Below are positions 1 to 8,534 of a DNA stretch of 64,000 nt, in pieces. Positions within the stretch are counted from its first letter, which is position 1, and each line of letters opens with the position of its first letter. Under the pieces are notes generated by a model. It was not told where the DNA came from. It searched no databases and saw only the letters and a list, made by a program, of their open reading frames with translations. Position numbers and translations under genes: made by a program. The stretch is from MED-G105 sp050331095 (GTDB lineage: Bacteria > Pseudomonadota > Alphaproteobacteria > Caulobacterales > Parvularculaceae), in NCBI GenBank assembly GCA_050331095.1, contig JBHJHE010000001.1, positions 1-64,000 on the forward strand, in the 5' to 3' direction.

Positions 1-464
1 GGCGCCGAGCCGAGCGCCGCGGCGAGCCGGCCGACGGCCGCGCGCATCGCGCCGTCGAGCGGCACCGGCGCGACGCCGGCCACGAGCGCGTCCTCGATCG
101 CGCCGGGCGGCGCCGGTCCGAGCGCCTCGACGAGTTCGGAGAGGAGCGCCACGTCGATCCCCACGAAGAGACCGACGAGCGGCGCCTCCGGGCTGCCGTG
201 GGTCTCGCATTGCAGCGGCATCGGCACCGTCACGACGAGGAAGGTGTCGGGGTCGTAGCGGAACACCCGCTCGCCGAGGCGCCCGATCTTGTGCCCCTGC
301 CCGACGATCACGAGCCCCGGATCGTAGACCACCGGCTGGTAGGGCGCGAAACACTCGGCCCAGAACAGGCGCACGCCGGCGACCGGCGTTTCGGTCATGC
401 CCATCGGCCGCGCGTCGGCCAGGCGGGCGCGGAGAGGGCGGAGGGCGGCGGCGATCTCGGTCAT
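1..464 (-). CDS. AraC-family transcriptional regulator, N-terminal part (cut by window edge)
   Basis: Reading leftward from ATG at 464 the frame stays open to base 1, giving the first 154 residues. The sequence matches the AraC_N type effector-binding domain (PF06719) that precedes a C-terminal helix-turn-helix in YqhC-like regulators: residues near 30-75 contain FWAECFAPYQPVVYDPGL, then IVGQGHKIG and YDPDTFLVV, and then VPMPLQCETHG. The DNA-binding half lies outside the window. It is divergent from the molybdenum hydroxylase genes starting at 649, with a 184-base gap that must hold both promoters. Regulation of that operon, perhaps in response to an aldehyde or aromatic compound, is inferred from position only. 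Confidence 0.8.
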   Translation of the reverse strand, partial: MTEIAAALRPLRARLADARPMGMTETPVAGVRLFWAECFAPYQPVVYDPGLVIVGQGHKIGRLGERVFRYDPDTFLVVTVPMPLQCETHGSPEAPLVGLFVGIDVALLSELVEALGPAPPGAIEDALVAGVAPVPLDGAMRAAVGRLAAALGSA

Positions 465-648
465 GGTCCGGGGCTCCATCGCGACGGCGCAAGTATAGGG
501 AGCCGCGGGCCGCTTCGCCGCCACTCGGGCAGGATCGGGCAAGATTCGTGGAGGAACCGCACTCGCCGTCGATCGCCCCCGGCGTGACATTGCGACCCTG
601 CGGCGCATCTCCCGGGCGAGACGTCGCCGAAGCACGGAGGATCCGACT

Positions 649-1116
649 GTGACAGACTTCACGCTCAACGGACGGCCGGTGACGGTCGACGTGCCCGAGG
701 ACATGCCGCTCCTCTGGGTGATCCGCGACCGGCTGGGGCTGACCGGCACGAAATACGGCTGCGGCATCGCGCAGTGCGGCGCCTGCACGGTGCTCATCGA
801 CGGCGTGGCCAGCCGGAGCTGCGTGACGCCGGCCTCGAGCGTCGCGGGCGCCGAGGTCACGACGGTCGAGGGGCTCGAGGGCGCCGAGGCCGAGGCGGTC
901 CGCGACGCCTGGGTGGCGATCGACGTGCCGCAATGCGGCTACTGCCAGTCGGGCCAGGTGGTCGCCGCGACGGCGCTCCTGCGCGAGACGGCGAAGCCGA
1001 CCGACGCCGACATCGACGGCGCGATGGCGGGCAACATCTGCCGCTGCGCCACCTATGTTCGGATCCGCCGGGCGATCAAAGACGCCGCGGCCGACCTCGC
1101 CGCGCGGGAGGGCTAA
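649..1116 (+). CDS. iorA: (2Fe-2S)-binding subunit of xanthine-oxidase-family molybdenum hydroxylase (IorA-like)
   Basis: Small electron-transfer subunit of a periplasm-facing molybdenum hydroxylase. It is 155 aa, the usual length. The N-terminal plant-type 2Fe-2S cluster has Cys38, Cys43, Cys46 (CGIAQCGAC) and Cys58. The C-terminal four-helix 2Fe-2S domain has Cys96 and Cys99 (CGYCQSGQ) and Cys131 and Cys133 (NICRCATY). The start is GTG at 649, with a purine-rich GGAGG about 10 bases upstream. It lies 4 bases before the large subunit gene, and electrons probably pass from there through this subunit to the cytochrome at 3306. The Ior name follows the family; the true substrate may be an aldehyde or N-heterocycle. 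Confidence 0.92.
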   Translation: MTDFTLNGRPVTVDVPEDMPLLWVIRDRLGLTGTKYGCGIAQCGACTVLIDGVASRSCVTPASSVAGAEVTTVEGLEGAEAEAVRDAWVAIDVPQCGYCQSGQVVAATALLRETAKPTDADIDGAMAGNICRCATYVRIRRAIKDAAADLAAREG

Positions 1117-1120
1117 GGCG

Positions 1121-3280
1121 ATGGCGACCACCCTTCCCCGCCTGACGACGACGCGACGCGGCGCCCTCCAGCTTTTCGGCGGCTTCACGCTCGCCCTCGC
1201 CATGCCGCTGCGGCCCGCGCGCGCCCAGGACGGCGCGGCGTTCGCGCCGAACGCCTTCGTGCGCGTCGGCGACGACGATACGGTCACGGTGCTGATCAAA
1301 CACATCGAGTTCGGCCAGGGCCCGTGGACCGGCCTCGCGACGCTCGTCGCCGAGGAGATGGACGCCGCCTGGCCGCAGATCCGCGCCGAAGCGGCGCCGT
1401 CGAACACGGATTTGTACAAGAATTTCCTCTTCGGTATTCAAGGCACCGGCGGCTCCACCGCGATCGCCAATTCCTACGAACAGATGCGCAAGGCGGGCGC
1501 CGCCGCGCGGGCGATGCTCGTCGCCGCCGCCGCCAGGACGTGGGGCGCGCCGGCCGGCGAGATCACGGTCGCCGACGGCGTCGTCAGCCATGCGGCCTCG
1601 GGCCGGTCCGCGCGCTTCGGTGAGCTCGCCCCCGCCGCGGCGCAGGAAACGCCGCCTGAGGATCCGGCGCTGAAGGACCGCAGCGCCTTCAAGTTCATCG
1701 GCAAGGAGCTGCCGAAGCTCGACACGGCGATGAAGACGGACGGGTCGGCCGAGTTCACTCTCGACGTCTACCGCGAGAACATGCTGACCAGCGTCGTCGA
1801 ACACCCGCCGAAGTTCGGCGCCCGCGTCGCGTCGGTCGACGCCGCCGCGGCGCGCGAGGTCCCCGGCGTCGTCGACGTTCAGGAGACGCCGTTCGGCGTC
1901 GCCGTCTACGCGGAGAACACGTTCGCGGCGCTCAAGGGCCGCAAGGCGCTGAAAGTCGACTGGGACGACGGCGGGGCGGAGAAACGCTCAAGCGCCGCCC
2001 TCGCGGAGATGGCCATGGGCCTCGCGCAGTCGCCGGGCGTCGCCGTCACCGTACGCGAAGACGACGCCATCGAAGGCGCCCTGGAGACCGGGACGACGCT
2101 CGAGGCGGACTATCTCTTTCCCTTCCTCGCCCATGCGCCGATGGAGCCGCTCGACGCCGTCCTCGAACAAAATGGCGACGCTGTCGAAGTCTGGATGGGC
2201 GCGCAGCTCCAGACCGGCGACCACCAGACCATCGCCGGCGTTCTCGAAACCGACCCGGCGAACGTTACGCTGAACACCATGCTCGCCGGCGGCAGTTTCG
2301 GCCGCCGCGCCCAGCCCGGCTCGCAGTTCGCCGCCGAAGCCGCGGCCGTCTTCGCCGCCAGCGGCCGCAGCCGGGCGGTTAAAATCATGTGGACGCGCGA
2401 GGATGACGTGCGCGGCGGCTTTTACCGTCCGCTGACGGCCCCTCGCCTGCGCGGCGCCATCGGGGCCGACGGCAAGCTAGCCGCCTGGGAGCAGACGATC
2501 GCCACGCAATCGCTCGTCCGCGGCTCGCCTTTCGAAGGGATGATCACCGGCGAATACGACCCGACCACGGTCGAAGGCGCCCGGGACTTCTACTATGGCG
2601 TCGGCCCGATCAGGGTCACGGTCCATGAGTTCGAGACGGGCGTGCCGGTTCTGTGGTGGCGCTCGGTCGGCCATACCCACACCGGCTACGCCATCGAAAC
2701 GTTCATGGACGAGCTTCTTGACAAGGCGGGCCGCGACGCCGTCGACGGGCGCCTCGCCCATCTCGACGAGCAACCGCGCGTCGCCGGCGTCCTGAGGCGC
2801 GCCGCCGACCTCGCCGACTGGGGACGCCGCCCGCGCGACGGCGCCGCGTTCGGCGTCGCCGTGCACCCGTCGTTCGGCAGCTTCGTCGCCCAGATCGCGG
2901 AAGTGTCGATGGAGGACGGCCCCCTCGGCCCGACGCCGCGCGTTCACAATGTCTGGGCCGCCGTCGACTGCGGCCAGCCGGTCAACGTCAACGTCATTCA
3001 GGCCCAGATCGAGGGCGGGGTCGGCTATGGCCTCGGCGGCGTCTTGTTGAACGAGTTGACCCTCGACGAGGGCGGCGCGCCGGTTCAGTCGAACTTCCAC
3101 GACTACCGGTCGCTGCGCGTCGACGCGATGCCGAACGTCGAAGTCGCCGTCATCGACAGCGCCGAAGCCCCGACGGGCGTCGGCGAGCCGGGCGTGCCTC
3201 CCATCGGGCCGGCGGTCGCCAACGCCATGCGCCGGCTCACCGGCGAGACGCCGCGGCGGCTGCCGTTCCTCGCCGCCTAA
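1121..3280 (+). CDS. iorB: Molybdopterin-binding large subunit of xanthine-oxidase-family hydroxylase (IorB-like)
   Basis: Catalytic subunit, 719 aa from ATG at 1121. The reading frame extends further upstream into iorA, but 1121 gives the usual +4 spacing and a normal N-terminus. The first 35 residues form a twin-arginine signal (TTTRRGALQLFGG, then a hydrophobic run ending in ARAQDG), so the folded cofactor-loaded enzyme is probably exported by Tat. Family landmarks include GTGGSTAIANSYEQMRKAG, GGSFGRRAQPGSQFAAEAA, VLWWRSVGHTHTGYAIETF, and near the C-terminus TGVGEPGVPPIGPAVANAMR with the conserved Glu at the Mo centre. It is single-chain, about the length of isoquinoline 1-oxidoreductase beta subunits. 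The substrate cannot be read from sequence. Confidence 0.92.
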   Translation: MATTLPRLTTTRRGALQLFGGFTLALAMPLRPARAQDGAAFAPNAFVRVGDDDTVTVLIKHIEFGQGPWTGLATLVAEEMDAAWPQIRAEAAPSNTDLYKNFLFGIQGTGGSTAIANSYEQMRKAGAAARAMLVAAAARTWGAPAGEITVADGVVSHAASGRSARFGELAPAAAQETPPEDPALKDRSAFKFIGKELPKLDTAMKTDGSAEFTLDVYRENMLTSVVEHPPKFGARVASVDAAAAREVPGVVDVQETPFGVAVYAENTFAALKGRKALKVDWDDGGAEKRSSAALAEMAMGLAQSPGVAVTVREDDAIEGALETGTTLEADYLFPFLAHAPMEPLDAVLEQNGDAVEVWMGAQLQTGDHQTIAGVLETDPANVTLNTMLAGGSFGRRAQPGSQFAAEAAAVFAASGRSRAVKIMWTREDDVRGGFYRPLTAPRLRGAIGADGKLAAWEQTIATQSLVRGSPFEGMITGEYDPTTVEGARDFYYGVGPIRVTVHEFETGVPVLWWRSVGHTHTGYAIETFMDELLDKAGRDAVDGRLAHLDEQPRVAGVLRRAADLADWGRRPRDGAAFGVAVHPSFGSFVAQIAEVSMEDGPLGPTPRVHNVWAAVDCGQPVNVNVIQAQIEGGVGYGLGGVLLNELTLDEGGAPVQSNFHDYRSLRVDAMPNVEVAVIDSAEAPTGVGEPGVPPIGPAVANAMRRLTGETPRRLPFLAA

Positions 3281-3305
3281 CGCCGCCGCCAGGGGAGAGA
3301 CCAAT

Positions 3306-3968
3306 ATGAGCGGACTGAAAACCATCATCTCGATCCTGACGGTCGCCGCGGCGGCGACGCTAGCGGCGTGCGGCGGCGACAATGCGAGCGACGCCCCGTC
3401 GTCGAGCGCGGCTTCCTCCGTCCAAGACGACGCGCTGAGCCTTCGCCCGGCGACGGCGTTTGCGGAGATCGCCGGCGACGAAGAGCGCGCGGCGGCCATC
3501 TTCACCGAGATGTTCAAGGTCATATCGAGCCCGCGCTGCATGAACTGCCATCCGCGCGACGACGCCCCGCGCCAGGGCGATCTGATGGCTGCGCACCAGC
3601 CGCCGGTCGCCCGCGGCCCCGCCGGCCTCGGCCTGCCGGGCATGGAGTGCGGCACGTGCCACGGCGAGGCGAACGTGGCGTTCGTCACGAGCGACGGCTC
3701 GATCCCCGGCCACCAGCCCTGGGCGCTGGCGCCCAAATCGATGGGCTGGATCGGGCTTCAGGCCCCCGCCGTGTGCGCCCAGTTGAAGGACCAGGAGCGC
3801 AATGGCGGGCGTGACCTCGCCGCGGTCCACGAGCACATGGCCGAGGACGGCCTTGTGGGCTGGGCCTGGGACCCCGGCGAAGGCCGCGCCCCGGCGCCAG
3901 GCAGCCAGGCGGTTTTCGGCGAACTGACGCAAGCCTGGATCGACGCCGGCGCCCACTGCCCGGCCTGA
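3306..3968 (+). CDS. Dihaem cytochrome c-like lipoprotein associated with IorAB
   Basis: 220 aa, starting 25 bases after iorB. The N-terminus is a lipoprotein signal with the lipobox LAAC (Cys22), so the mature protein should be anchored to a membrane on the periplasmic side. Two c-type haem sites are visible: CMNCH (residues 78-82) and CGTCH (115-119). The rest, including HQPPVARGPAGLGLPGMEC between the two sites and AWIDAGAHC at the end, matches short proteins commonly annotated as an isoquinoline 1-oxidoreductase subunit. The likely role is electron acceptor for the Mo hydroxylase, passing electrons to the respiratory chain. That role is inferred from the haem sites plus operon position. 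Confidence 0.85.
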   Translation: MSGLKTIISILTVAAAATLAACGGDNASDAPSSSAASSVQDDALSLRPATAFAEIAGDEERAAAIFTEMFKVISSPRCMNCHPRDDAPRQGDLMAAHQPPVARGPAGLGLPGMECGTCHGEANVAFVTSDGSIPGHQPWALAPKSMGWIGLQAPAVCAQLKDQERNGGRDLAAVHEHMAEDGLVGWAWDPGEGRAPAPGSQAVFGELTQAWIDAGAHCPA

Positions 3969-4090
3969 GCGTCGGGCGGCGGACATCTCGCCTGAACGTC
4001 AGGCGGGCGGGATCGACCGAAAGCGGCCTTTCGCCAATTTTAACCGTTCGACGCCACGCTCCCGCCTGCGGAATGTCCGGGGAGAGCGGC

Positions 4091-5071
4091 ATGGACGACG
4101 AGACCAGGGTTGCGAAAACGGGCGGTTTGTCTTCGATCGGGGCGAACGGGTTCGTCAGCGAAGACGACGTCTTGTTTCTGCGGCGGAACGTTTACCCGGA
4201 CGGGCGGGTCGACCGCAGCGAATTGCTCGCGATTTTCGACCTCGCCCAGCGCGCGCCCGACGGCGACCCGCAATGGCCGTCGTTGTTCGCTGAAATCGCC
4301 GCTGACTACTTCCTCAACGAGGAAGAACCACGGGGCTACGTCACGCCCGGCGAATTCACAGACCTCAAGGCGTTGATCGAAGGACGCGACGCCACGAGCC
4401 CCAACGCGCTCCACGGCGAGCTTCTCGTTTCGCTCCTCGGCAAAGCGATTTCGACGCCGCCGGCGATGGCCGATTTCACAGCCGAAACGATCGCCGGCGC
4501 GATCGCCGCAAAGCCCGGCGGCGCACGGATCGACGCGCGCGACGCCGACCTCGTCCGCCGCTTTCTCTATGCGGCGGGGGGCGCGGGCGCGGTGGGCGTC
4601 ACCCGCGACGAGGTCGAGTGGCTTTTCGACCTCCACGATCTGACCGTCGAGGCCGACAACGACCCGGCCTGGCTCGACCTCTTCATCAAGGCCGTCGCCG
4701 CGCACCTTATGCAATATGTCGGCTTCGAACCGTTGCCGCGCGAAGAGGCGCTAAGGCTCGACGCCTGGGCGGAAGACGCCTCGACGAACGTCGGCGGCTT
4801 CTTCCAGCGGATGTTCGACGGCGGGCTCGCCGCCGTGCGCGACGCCTATTCGCCGCGCCGCAAGTCCGGTTGGGCGGCGAAGATCGAACGTGACGAAGTC
4901 GCCTCGGAGATCGCCGAACGCGTAACGGCGCAGGAAGCCGACTGGCTCGCCAACCGCATCGCGCGGAACGGCCGCGCCGACGGCGCGGAAAAAGCGCTCA
5001 TCGCCTACATGCGCGACCTGAACGCCGATCTGCCGCCGAAACTGCGCGCCCTCGCCGGCGACGACGCTTGA
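4091..5071 (+). CDS. Conserved hypothetical protein with two tandem diverged acidic modules
   Basis: I do not recognise a named function. ATG at 4091 is preferred over ATG at 4073 because GGGGAGAG lies 8 bases before it, giving 326 aa. There is no signal peptide or membrane segment. Two copies of a roughly 50-residue module can be aligned by eye. Copy 1 (about residues 23-72) has FLRRNVYPDGRVDRSELLAI and later DGDPQWPSLFAEIAADYF. Copy 2 (about 155-206) has FLYAAGGAGAVGVTRDEVEW and later DNDPAWLDLFIKAVAAHL. Both have a glycine-rich turn, an acidic helix and a D-P-x-W-x-x-L-F signature. The turn plus acidic helix recalls EF-hand or tellurite-resistance-like helical modules, but no calcium loop is complete. 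It converges on the YbjN gene. Confidence 0.75.
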   Translation: MDDETRVAKTGGLSSIGANGFVSEDDVLFLRRNVYPDGRVDRSELLAIFDLAQRAPDGDPQWPSLFAEIAADYFLNEEEPRGYVTPGEFTDLKALIEGRDATSPNALHGELLVSLLGKAISTPPAMADFTAETIAGAIAAKPGGARIDARDADLVRRFLYAAGGAGAVGVTRDEVEWLFDLHDLTVEADNDPAWLDLFIKAVAAHLMQYVGFEPLPREEALRLDAWAEDASTNVGGFFQRMFDGGLAAVRDAYSPRRKSGWAAKIERDEVASEIAERVTAQEADWLANRIARNGRADGAEKALIAYMRDLNADLPPKLRALAGDDA

Positions 5072-5094
5072 GGCCTGACGCCTGTGCCCCGCGC

Positions 5095-5634
5095 TTAGGC
5101 CGCGCCCGGCCCCGAGCGGAAATTGTCGATGAAAGCCTCGACGACGTCGGCCCTGCGGCCGATGTTGGAGGCGACGTTCTCCATCGACACGCCGCCGTCC
5201 AGCTCCACGACATAGTCGACGCCGTCCTCCCGGCCGTTCTCCAGGAGGTAGGCCCGGCCGAAAACCTGCCGGTCGTTGAAGCGGTTGAGAGTCAGGAGAT
5301 CGCTCGCTGTCGCCGCGCGGCCGATGCCGAAATTGGCGAAAAAGACCAGGGTCGAACAAGCCCCGGCCTCGCAGTCGAGGGCCCTCACCCAGAACGCCAC
5401 GCCGTCGACCTCAGCGCGGGCCACCGGCGCGCCGGTGGCCGCATCCTCGACGATCGTCGGATCAAGCCCCGCCGCGCGCAACGCGGTTTCGAGCTCCTCG
5501 GCGGTCAACGCGTCCCGCGTCGCCTGGGCCCAGGCCGAGGGGGCCCAAACCGCCGGAGCGACCGTCGGCAATATGAGCGCCGTCGCAATGGCGACGAACG
5601 CCGACCGGTTCGTCCAAGCTCCAAGGTTCGCCAT
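5095..5634 (-). CDS. Secreted YbjN-domain protein
   Basis: 179 aa. A hydrophobic N-terminus ending near AWAQA (about residue 38) looks like a cleavable Sec signal peptide, so the protein is probably periplasmic. The remainder fits the YbjN / type III secretion chaperone-like fold (PF10722): an N-terminal helix (LTAEELETALRAAGLDP), a central strand pair with FWVRALDCEAGACSTLVFFA, and the motif LNRFNDRQVFGRAYL before a C-terminal helix. YbjN proteins are loosely linked to stress and motility in enterobacteria; no specific job can be given here. Start ATG at 5634 has GGGAGG about 9 bases upstream. Confidence 0.8.
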   Translation of the reverse strand: MANLGAWTNRSAFVAIATALILPTVAPAVWAPSAWAQATRDALTAEELETALRAAGLDPTIVEDAATGAPVARAEVDGVAFWVRALDCEAGACSTLVFFANFGIGRAATASDLLTLNRFNDRQVFGRAYLLENGREDGVDYVVELDGGVSMENVASNIGRRADVVEAFIDNFRSGPGAA

Positions 5635-5750
5635 CCGCCCGTCGCCTCCCTAACCCATGGCCCGGTCTCCAAGGCGTCGCCGCGCCGGCCATAAGCGGAG
5701 CATCGTCGAAAAGCGCCGCCCCGGCAATCGACGTTCAAGGATGGTCGGAT

Positions 5751-5792
5751 GGGGACGGTCGGGCGGGGACGGTCGGGCGGGGACGGTCGGGC
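5751..5792. repeat. Three perfect tandem copies of a 14-bp G-rich unit
   Basis: The unit GGGGACGGTCGGGC is repeated three times without a mismatch, about 65 bases upstream of the sdhC start. The preceding bases (GGTCGGAT) look like a partial fourth copy. The spacing and G-runs could affect the sdh leader RNA, or it may be a simple replication-slippage tract. No function is established. Confidence 0.9.
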
Positions 5793-5857
5793 CTCCGCCG
5801 CGTTGACAGCGTCGAAGCGCCCTCTACCTTCGCCGCGTCGCGAAAAGGTTTTCCCGG

Positions 5858-6295
5858 ATGGATATGAAGACGCCGCCGACGGCGACGCCCATCGGCACGA
5901 GCCGCGCCGATCGCGCGGCCTTGCCGTTGTCGCCGCACCTGCAGATCTGGCGGTTCACGCCGACGATGGCGGCGTCGATCACCCAGCGCGCGACCGGCGT
6001 CGCGAACGTGACGGGCACGCTCGTGCTCGCGGCCTGGGCGGTTTCGCTCGCCATGGGGCGCGAAGCGTTCGCGCTCGTCGGCGGCTTCCTCGCCTCGCCC
6101 ATCGGCCAACTCATCGTCTTCGGCTATATCTGGTCGATCTCGTTCCACATGCTCGGCGGCTTGCGTTACCTCTACACGGACACCGGTCGCGGCCCCGAAC
6201 CGGCTACGGCGCGCGCCGTCGCCGGGGCGAACTTCATCGGTTCGTTTCTCCTCGCCGCCGCGATCGCAGCCGGGGCCGCCGCCGCCCGGTCCTAG
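5858..6295 (+). CDS. sdhC: Succinate dehydrogenase cytochrome b556 subunit
   Basis: Membrane anchor subunit of complex II, 145 aa. It helps bind haem b and ubiquinone and holds SdhA/SdhB at the inner membrane. The family motif SPHLQIWRFTPTMAASITQR is at residues 25-44, followed by RATG. Three membrane segments follow, and the second carries FHMLGGLRYL, whose His is the expected haem ligand. ATG at 5858 is used (an alternative is at 5864), with AAAAGG about 10 bases upstream. It is the first gene of sdhC-sdhD-sdhA; sdhB is absent from this operon and lies at 14309. Confidence 0.95.
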   Translation: MDMKTPPTATPIGTSRADRAALPLSPHLQIWRFTPTMAASITQRATGVANVTGTLVLAAWAVSLAMGREAFALVGGFLASPIGQLIVFGYIWSISFHMLGGLRYLYTDTGRGPEPATARAVAGANFIGSFLLAAAIAAGAAAARS

Positions 6296-6334
6296 CGTCC
6301 GCGCCTGACAACCCCGAAAAAGCGAGAACGGAAC

Positions 6335-6658
6335 ATGGCCCACAAAGGCACAGCGACTTTCGTCATGCAGCGCGCCAGCGCCGGCGTTATGTTGCCCTTG
6401 GCGATCTGGTTCCTGTGGAGCCTCGCGCGCCACGCCGGCGAGAGCTACGAAGGCGCGCTCGCCTGGCTGAAAGCGCCGCACAAACTCATTCTTTTCGGCG
6501 CTTTCGTCACGGTGGGCGCGCTCCACGGCCGCATCGGCGTCGGCGAGGTGATCGAGGATTATCTGCACGGGTCGCTCGGCGGCCTCGCGAAATTCGCCAA
6601 TTGGGGCGTCGCGCTCAGCGCCGTCGGCCTCACCTGGTTCGCGCTGTTCACATTGTAG
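6335..6658 (+). CDS. sdhD: Succinate dehydrogenase membrane anchor subunit
   Basis: 107 aa with three membrane segments, a typical size for SdhD. The N-terminus (GTATFVMQRASAGVMLPLAI) carries the conserved Q-R-x-S/T-A region of the quinone site. HGRIGVGEVIEDYLHG holds the conserved helix with His and the D-Y-x-H motif found in alphaproteobacterial SdhD. It lies 39 bases after sdhC and 43 bases before sdhA, so it is almost certainly cotranscribed. Confidence 0.93.
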   Translation: MAHKGTATFVMQRASAGVMLPLAIWFLWSLARHAGESYEGALAWLKAPHKLILFGAFVTVGALHGRIGVGEVIEDYLHGSLGGLAKFANWGVALSAVGLTWFALFTL

Positions 6659-6701
6659 CCGACCCGACGGTCGCGCTGCGCACGGGGAAGGTCTGAAGGG
6701 C

Positions 6702-8489
6702 ATGGCTGACGCCTACGAAATCATCGATCACGAGTACGACGTCGTCGTGGTCGGCGCGGGCGGTTCGGGCCTGCGCGCGACGCTTGGCGCCGCGGCGGCC
6801 GGCCTGAAGACCGCCTGCGTGACGAAGGTCTTCCCGACGCGCTCCCACACGGTGGCGGCGCAAGGCGGCATCTCCGCCGCCCTCGGCAATATGGGCGAGG
6901 ACGACTGGCGCTGGCACATGTACGACACCGTCAAGGGATCCGACTGGCTCGGCGACCAGGACGCGATCGAATATCTCTGCAAGAACGCGCCGAAGGCCGT
7001 CTACGAGCTGGAGCACTGGGGCGTCCCCTTCAGCCGCACCGACGAGGGCAAAATCTATCAGCGCGCCTTCGGCGGCATGACGCGCGAGTTCGGCAAGGGC
7101 CCCGTTCAGCGCACCTGCGCCGCCGCCGACCGCACCGGCCACGCCATTCTGCACACGCTCTACGGCCAGTCGGTGAAGCAGAACGCCGAGTTCTTCATCG
7201 AGTACTTCGCCCTCGACCTCATCATGTCCGACGACGGACAGTGCCGCGGCCTAATGGCCTGGAAGCTCGACGACGGCACTATTCACCGGTTCGCAGCCAA
7301 GATGGTGATCCTCGCGGCCGGCGGCTTCGGACGGGTCTATTTCTCCTGCACCTCGGCCCACACGTGCACCGGCGACGGCAACGCCATGGCCCTGCGCGCC
7401 GGCCTGCCCCTGCAGGACATGGAGTTCGTGCAGTTTCACCCGACGGGGATCTACGGCGCGGGCGTCCTCATCACCGAGGGCGCGCGCGGCGAGGGCGGCT
7501 ACCTCACCAATTCCGAAGGCGAACGGTTCATGGAGCGCTACGCGCCCTCCGCCAAGGACCTCGCCTCGCGCGACGGCGTCTCGCGCGCCATGACGATGGA
7601 GATCCGCGACGGGCGCGGCGTCGGGCCCGGCGGCGACCACATTCATCTCAACCTTTTTCATCTTGACCCGGAAATCCTCCACGAGCGCCTGCCGGGCATT
7701 TCGGAATCGGCGAAGGTTTTCTCCGGCGTCGACGACACCAAGGAGCCGATCCCCGTCCTGCCAACCGTGCATTACAATATGGGCGGCATCCCGACGAATT
7801 ATCACGGCGAGGTCGTCACCAAGAAAGGCGACGATCCAGACGCGGTGGTTCCGGGGCTCATGGCGATCGGCGAGGCGGCGTGCGTCTCCGTCCACGGCGC
7901 GAACCGGCTCGGCTCGAACTCGCTGATCGACCTCGTCGTCTTCGGGCGCGCGGCTGGTCAGCGCTGCGCCGAGGTCGTGAGCGCCGACGGCGCGGTCCCC
8001 TCCCTGCCGAAGGACGCAGGGCAGGAAGCGCTCGCACGGCTCGACCGGTTCCGCCACGCGAGCGGCGGCACGCCGACGGCGGACCTGCGCCTCAAAATGC
8101 AGAAGGTGATGCAGAGCAACTGCGCCGTCTTCCGCACCGGCGAGGTTCTTGAAGAGGGCCGCGGGCTGATCGACGAAGTCTATCGAGGCCTCCCAGACGT
8201 CGGCGTCACCGACCGCTCCATGATCTGGAACACCGACCTCATGGAGACGCTCGAGTTCGATAATCTCATCGAACAGGCGGTCGTCACCATGGAATCGGCG
8301 GCGAACCGCAAAGAGAGCCGCGGCGCCCACGCCCGCGAAGACTGTCCGGACCGGGACGACGAAAACTGGATGAAACACACCATCTCGTGGTTCCAGAACG
8401 GCAAGGCGAGCCTGGATTACCGACCGGTGCACGACTACACGCTGAGCCCGGACATCGAGTACATCGAGCCGCGCGCGCGGGTGTACTGA
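6702..8489 (+). CDS. sdhA: Succinate dehydrogenase flavoprotein subunit
   Basis: Catalytic subunit of complex II, oxidising succinate to fumarate with covalent FAD. 595 aa, full length. The N-terminal dinucleotide-binding fold is VVVVGAGGSGLRATLGAA. The FAD-linking His lies in RSHTVAAQGGISAALGNM. Active-site motifs include QFHPTGIYGAG, TEGARGEGGYL and HYNMGGIPTNYHGEV. The C-terminal helical domain ends in the usual SPDIEYIEPRARVY-type tail. Its Fe-S partner SdhB is encoded about 5.8 kb downstream rather than next to it. Confidence 0.98.
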   Translation: MADAYEIIDHEYDVVVVGAGGSGLRATLGAAAAGLKTACVTKVFPTRSHTVAAQGGISAALGNMGEDDWRWHMYDTVKGSDWLGDQDAIEYLCKNAPKAVYELEHWGVPFSRTDEGKIYQRAFGGMTREFGKGPVQRTCAAADRTGHAILHTLYGQSVKQNAEFFIEYFALDLIMSDDGQCRGLMAWKLDDGTIHRFAAKMVILAAGGFGRVYFSCTSAHTCTGDGNAMALRAGLPLQDMEFVQFHPTGIYGAGVLITEGARGEGGYLTNSEGERFMERYAPSAKDLASRDGVSRAMTMEIRDGRGVGPGGDHIHLNLFHLDPEILHERLPGISESAKVFSGVDDTKEPIPVLPTVHYNMGGIPTNYHGEVVTKKGDDPDAVVPGLMAIGEAACVSVHGANRLGSNSLIDLVVFGRAAGQRCAEVVSADGAVPSLPKDAGQEALARLDRFRHASGGTPTADLRLKMQKVMQSNCAVFRTGEVLEEGRGLIDEVYRGLPDVGVTDRSMIWNTDLMETLEFDNLIEQAVVTMESAANRKESRGAHAREDCPDRDDENWMKHTISWFQNGKASLDYRPVHDYTLSPDIEYIEPRARVY

Positions 8490-8534
8490 GCGACGCCCGT
8501 CTCCGCCCTCCAACGAGACGCGCGCGTCGTAACA

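Noticed and set aside
1076..1804. Long minus-strand frame opposite iorB and iorA
   Set aside because: It is the antisense shadow of a strongly conserved gene; composition is Arg-rich with no recognisable domain. Many similar frames exist in this GC-rich window.
2477..3736. 419-codon minus-strand open frame over iorB and the cytochrome gene
   Set aside because: It covers two well supported genes antisense, has Arg/Gly-heavy low-complexity sequence and no ribosome site.
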